DNA of 64,000 nt, from NCBI RefSeq assembly GCF_029227915.1, contig NC_079877.1:27801851-27865850 (forward strand), given 5' to 3'. Every line of letters starts with the position of its first letter. Position 1 is the stretch's first letter. Shown here in pieces: positions 60,601 to 64,000 of the stretch. Both the position numbers and the translations under genes were made by a program. The notes below the pieces were generated by a model. That model was not told the origin of the DNA and ran no database searches. It was given only the letters and a program-made list of their open reading frames with translations. The DNA is from Hydractinia symbiolongicarpus. Taxonomy: Eukaryota > Cnidaria > Hydrozoa > Anthoathecata > Hydractiniidae.

Positions 60601-63600
60601 TTATGTCGTGCTTTTTTCTCACTCAATAATCACTCCTCGAATAAGAACCTCTCTTGAAACACTTTTACTCTAATGTTCAGTCCAAAATGTTAAAAATTTA
60701 ATAAGCACTAAGGTTCTTAGCCAGTAATTCTTTGTTTGTAGCCAATAAATTTATGTACATTTTTTTTTATTTCTCTAGGATAATTCGAGATGTTGCTGCT
60801 GAATGTGGAGTAAGTTGATCATATACCTTGTCCTGTTTACACTTGAAAGTGATAAATATGCCCAATCTACAAATCATTATTTTAAACCTTTTGGAGGTTG
60901 ATGATTGGAAGATCTCATCACAATGTATATTTTCATAAACATAACAAGCTTCAAGTTTTCATCGTTTTAGGACAAAACCAATAAAATTGTTTAGTATTAT
61001 GAAGTCAAAAACAAAACAAAAAAATACTAGAAAATGCTGTGCATATTGACAAACAAACTTAATTATATCATCATGAATAAATTATGGGAAGGATAAAATA
61101 AGAGATGAATGTGTGCATTTTTCTGCACTTTGTGAATATAGTGTGTATAAAGGTAATTGTTTTAAACCACCTTGACAATGGGCCTGAGCCGAATCCAAAC
61201 CATCATCCTATTGCAATTGAACTAGAAAAAATGACATATCATTTCAAACATGTTAGCAGCAATGACTTAACATTGTTACATATGTATTTATAAACCACTC
61301 TAATTTTGAGGTGAGATCTTAGAGTAACATCTGACCTCAAATCTTACCAAGGGTGAAGGGCCTTTTTGGTCCTCAAGTTGCTTAGCTCGTAGCAACCATG
61401 CTGTGAAATTGGTTAAAGTACGGAATGAAAACAAACATAAATTCTATTGCACTTACATACGATAGATTTGATAGCACCTCCTTTAACCAGCTCTGGAACG
61501 TAGGAAGAGAATTATTATGCCCTAATACTTTAAATAAACAACTAGGCCAAACTGACATCTGTGCATTGTGCTACAAACAAACATATTTTCAATTAACATC
61601 AGCATTAAAGCACAGTTAATAGAATACATTCCAAGGAAGATGAATGAAATTTTAGGTTTGACCTCTTGCTAAGCAAACCATTAATTTTTGTGTCTAATTA
61701 ATTTTTTATGATGTTTAATAATGACAATTTTACTTTGTTTTTTTAGGATGACAATCCTTCGTCTGATGAAGAAGGTGTATCAAGTAAGTTATGCTATACA
61801 TTTATATTACGGAATTTTTGTTATGTGTTGATCTGTATGACAAATGAGAAAGGGGTGTTGCTACTTACTTGTCTCTCAATGTGTATGGGTTTTGCTTCAC
61901 CATCACGAGGTCTAAAAACTTTTCCACAGCTACAGATCAACCCGTAGCATGTGCAGAAAATTGGGTGGGTGATGTATATTTAATGTATACATTCGGAATG
62001 CATGATCCACATTTATAATAGGGTTTCCAACATTAAAGTGGCTATCCACTGCTACATAAGTCGGAAATGATAAAACTGGACTTTTTTCTCTTTTTTTTTC
62101 TCTCATGTTTTATTTTTGAAAACAGGCTGAGATTCGAAATTGTACTACATAATATGCTTGCTTATATTAGCATTATTTTTAAGGTATTTATTTTAATTTT
62201 ATTTGTTTAGACAGCTTCAGTGTGAATTCATCACGTTATGAAATCCCTAGTAAGTTCCATATCGATGTTGATGCATCATCAAGAAGATTTTCAGTGTTTC
62301 AAAATGATGGTGTTACAACCAATGATTTTCATCGTATGATGTATAAACACAAACGGAAACGTGTTTTGTGTGAGGTGCGGGTTGGTTTTTTTGATATCAT
62401 TTCTCCAACACTTTAATGGCAAGCAAGAATTTCAAATCATATAATCAAACTCAGTTGATCCTGTCAGAAAAATTATAAGGCTGTGTGCCGGACCTTGAAA
62501 ACCTTGAAGGCATCTTGAAAGGCATCATTTTCTAGAGAAAAACCCTTAATAATCTTAAAACGTGAAGACATTCAAACATAGCTCTGTCAAGTTTTGAAGA
62601 CGTCCCAGAGATGGAAAAAATGCCTGAAAACTTCGAAAATCAATTGGCAGACACCCTGTTTATTGTTTAACTATATAACAACACAAATCTCCTGTTTTAA
62701 ACGTATTTGAGATTAGATGTTAATAGATTCTTATCAAAGTCATTAGTCAATCCCTCTTCATTAAACTTGACAAGCCCTGATTCTTTCGTTACAGCAGTAG
62801 TAGTAAATGTTTATATAATGTTTATGAGGTCAAACAAAAAAATTATTTCACAATATATGATTCATCTTGTTTAGAACCATCCAGAGTTGGATACCACAAA
62901 TATAAGTTTAGCGGATGTTATTGGTAGATGCAACTCCATCAAAAAAACAGGTTTGCTATTTTGAAGTCGGAGATAAATAGTGTATTATCATTGCTGACTC
63001 TCGATAGAAATTGCTAACATTTAGACACAGATTTTAAATTAATTCAAATATTTCCAAGCAGTGTCATCACTATCTTAATAATGTTTTTTTATTTGACAAA
63101 CCAAGTAAAACAAAATTGTATTACCACCGTTCCCTAATGTATCCTGGCAATAGTATTTGAAACTCTTTAAGTACGAATCGGGTTTCGTTCGATCTTGTGG
63201 TTTTTACTCTGCAAAACCTGTTTGTGGGGGATATTTGCGTAAACGAAAATGTCTGGTAAATTCTGGTAAATTCAAAAACTGAACTTAGTCGTTCATAAAT
63301 AATAAAATATCGATCATGTTTATTTCTGTTTAGGAAAGTTCAAGAACAATAAGTTGAATAAGAAAAAGAAACTAAAAAAGTTTGATGCATCAGATCAGAA
63401 AGTAGAACGAGAAGATAGTACAAAAGATAATGTGGATAAAAGTGTTCCTGTTGAGAAGTAAGTTTTTAAAGTTAATTTTATCAGTGCATTGTTGATTGTT
63501 AGGATTTTAATAATTTGATGGTTGAATACAAGGCTATTTGGTTTTTTATTTATTTACTATTTTTATTTGCAAAACAGACTAAAATATTTAAAATCTTTAG

Positions 63601-64000
63601 CGAAACCCGATTCTATTTTGACTTGGCATGTTAATATATTATTTGAGTTCACCTCAATATTTTTTATGAGTTTGAAAACTAAGGCGAAGATAGTTTATTG
63701 GTAAAGCATTTGTTCTATAATCTCAAGATCAACCCTTCAGTCGATCCAAAATCGCTACTTCGGCGCATTTTAAATGTAATATTGTCATCCCAGTTGAAGC
63801 CATCTACTGACCACGAACCAGCTTGTGCGGTAGGCAGGAAAGTTAGATCTTGTATCTCTGGCGGTACAGTCGTTAGGATGGAATCCTCAATAACGTTGAA
63901 ACGTTGATTACTTACGCAATCCTTCTGTTTTAGAAGGAACAAAGACTTGACGAAGAAGTCTCTTGGTCATGGTTACCCAAAAATGGGCTCGTTCTTTTCA
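51673..64000 (+). CDS. NFRKB: NFRKB-like INO80 subunit, 5' part
   Basis: Exons: 51673-51729, 53782-53856, 57258-57331, 57826-57896, 58777-58847, 58966-59022, 59719-59771, 60340-60399, 60779-60809, 61747-61783, 62211-62374, 62875-62950, 63334-63457 and 63934 to beyond the window. Splice sites are GT-AG and phases join. About 339 residues are visible. Residues 1-135 match the N-terminal DEUBAD of NFRKB: LNGEEIDVPESL, TWNTLSYEER, ALSSDENFKHGNP, DGMLSPSV, YKNYK then LNQKEYYKNLLEEI. RDVAAECG plus SSDEE, FHRMMYKHKRKRVL, NHPELDTTNISLADV and a Lys-rich stretch follow in human order. NFRKB is a nuclear INO80 subunit whose DEUBAD binds and inhibits the deubiquitinase UCH37. ATG 51673 is the first after an in-frame TAG at 51661. 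Intron 2 (3.4 kb) holds a Penelope element and intron 13 a SINE. Confidence 0.93.
52366..52615. repeat. 53-bp tandem repeat, five units
   Basis: AAACTTTTAAAAT recurs at 52382, 52434, 52487, 52540 and 52593. The unit continues with (G/A)CGATCTAAAAAAACATTTCTATC. The second to fourth units are nearly identical. It lies in NFRKB intron 1. Confidence 0.9.
54636..56940 (-). mobile_element. Penelope-like element with inverted termini
   Basis: In NFRKB intron 2, antisense to the gene. The body (about 56595 to 55060, minus) encodes RT then GIY-YIG endonuclease. The terminal segment at 56595-56430 (minus) recurs on the + strand at 54636-54890, with an ~85-bp indel, so the ends are inverted. To the right, 56680-56940 is a + strand copy of the GIY-YIG end and 3' UTR (VQEHKRAVCNADTDKNEIA..., then CAATAGTATTTCCTATCAAC). 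Penelope elements are known to carry terminal repeats in direct or inverted order and partial tandem copies. All coding parts are broken. Confidence 0.85.
55060..56595 (-). pseudogene. Penelope RT plus GIY-YIG, frameshifted
   Basis: Three frames must be combined. The first holds the N-terminal part, shifting near 56310 just before the KIHKPG-type block. The second (to 55616) is the RT core: SFDVTSLYTNVPI, GVAMGGPTSSVVAE and the catalytic RFVDDVFLI. The third, from about 55650, has the RT end (VYHKPTHTDQYLNY), a linker and the GIY-YIG module (CNIVYEILCKDCDAIYVSET, FKRVQEHKRAV). Two frameshifts make it non-functional. The core residues themselves are retained. Confidence 0.85.
63680..63895 (+). 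mobile_element. tRNA-derived SINE, family member 3
   Basis: In NFRKB intron 13. Shared body motifs with the copy at 29448 are GCGCATTTTAAATGTAAT, TTGTCATCCC, GCCATCTACTGACCACGAAC and AGCTTGTG. The A box is represented by ATAGTTTATTGGTAAAGC, and a decayed B box follows. The overlapping ORFs on both strands come from this element. Confidence 0.65.

Noticed and set aside
63698-63942. Opposed 69- and 75-codon frames
   Set aside because: They overlap a SINE in NFRKB intron 13 and the start of the next exon in the wrong frame.

Overview
The window is AT-rich eukaryotic DNA from an early-branching animal. I favour a cnidarian, perhaps a hydrozoan. The grounds are intron-rich conserved animal genes with GT-AG introns (PDCD10/CCM3, angiotensin-converting enzyme, the INO80 subunit NFRKB), a rhodopsin-class receptor relic, an intron-free PTB adaptor gene, and a mobile-element mix of esterase-carrying CR1/L2-type LINE, Penelope-like element, tRNA-derived SINEs and short TTAA-flanked or hAT-like MITEs. 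The species cannot be fixed from the sequence alone.

Layout. 1-5784: the + strand gene for PDCD10 (eight coding exons; the N-terminal exon was not found). 5785-17241: repeat-rich DNA with a 31-bp-arm hairpin, degenerate ~125-bp tandem repeats, a SINE and a Penelope relic. 17242-18198 (-): a broken GPCR gene with a nonsense codon, a frameshift and an inverted duplication at TM7. 22499-23350 (+): a single-exon ARH/LDLRAP1-like PTB adaptor with five basic-Ser sites. 23351-30300: short repeats, a TTAA-flanked MITE and a SINE. About 30300-33893 (+): a LINE with a long EN-RT frame. 36698-41809 (+): a six-exon ACE gene with catalytic residues intact, preceded by a possible small ORF in the same transcription unit. 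42670-45895: SINE, dead LINE fragment and a ~185-bp satellite whose units carry paired heat-shock-element-like palindromes. 46.9-51.2 kb: short candidate exons on both strands. 51673-64000+ (+): the 5' part of NFRKB, with a Penelope-like element in intron 2 and a SINE in intron 13.

The host genes look functionally unrelated: PDCD10 acts in STRIPAK/CCM signalling, the PTB protein would be an endocytic adaptor, ACE is a surface peptidase and NFRKB belongs to the INO80 remodeller. Splice assignments were made by eye from conserved protein blocks, GT-AG sites and phase continuity; no transcript or database evidence was available.
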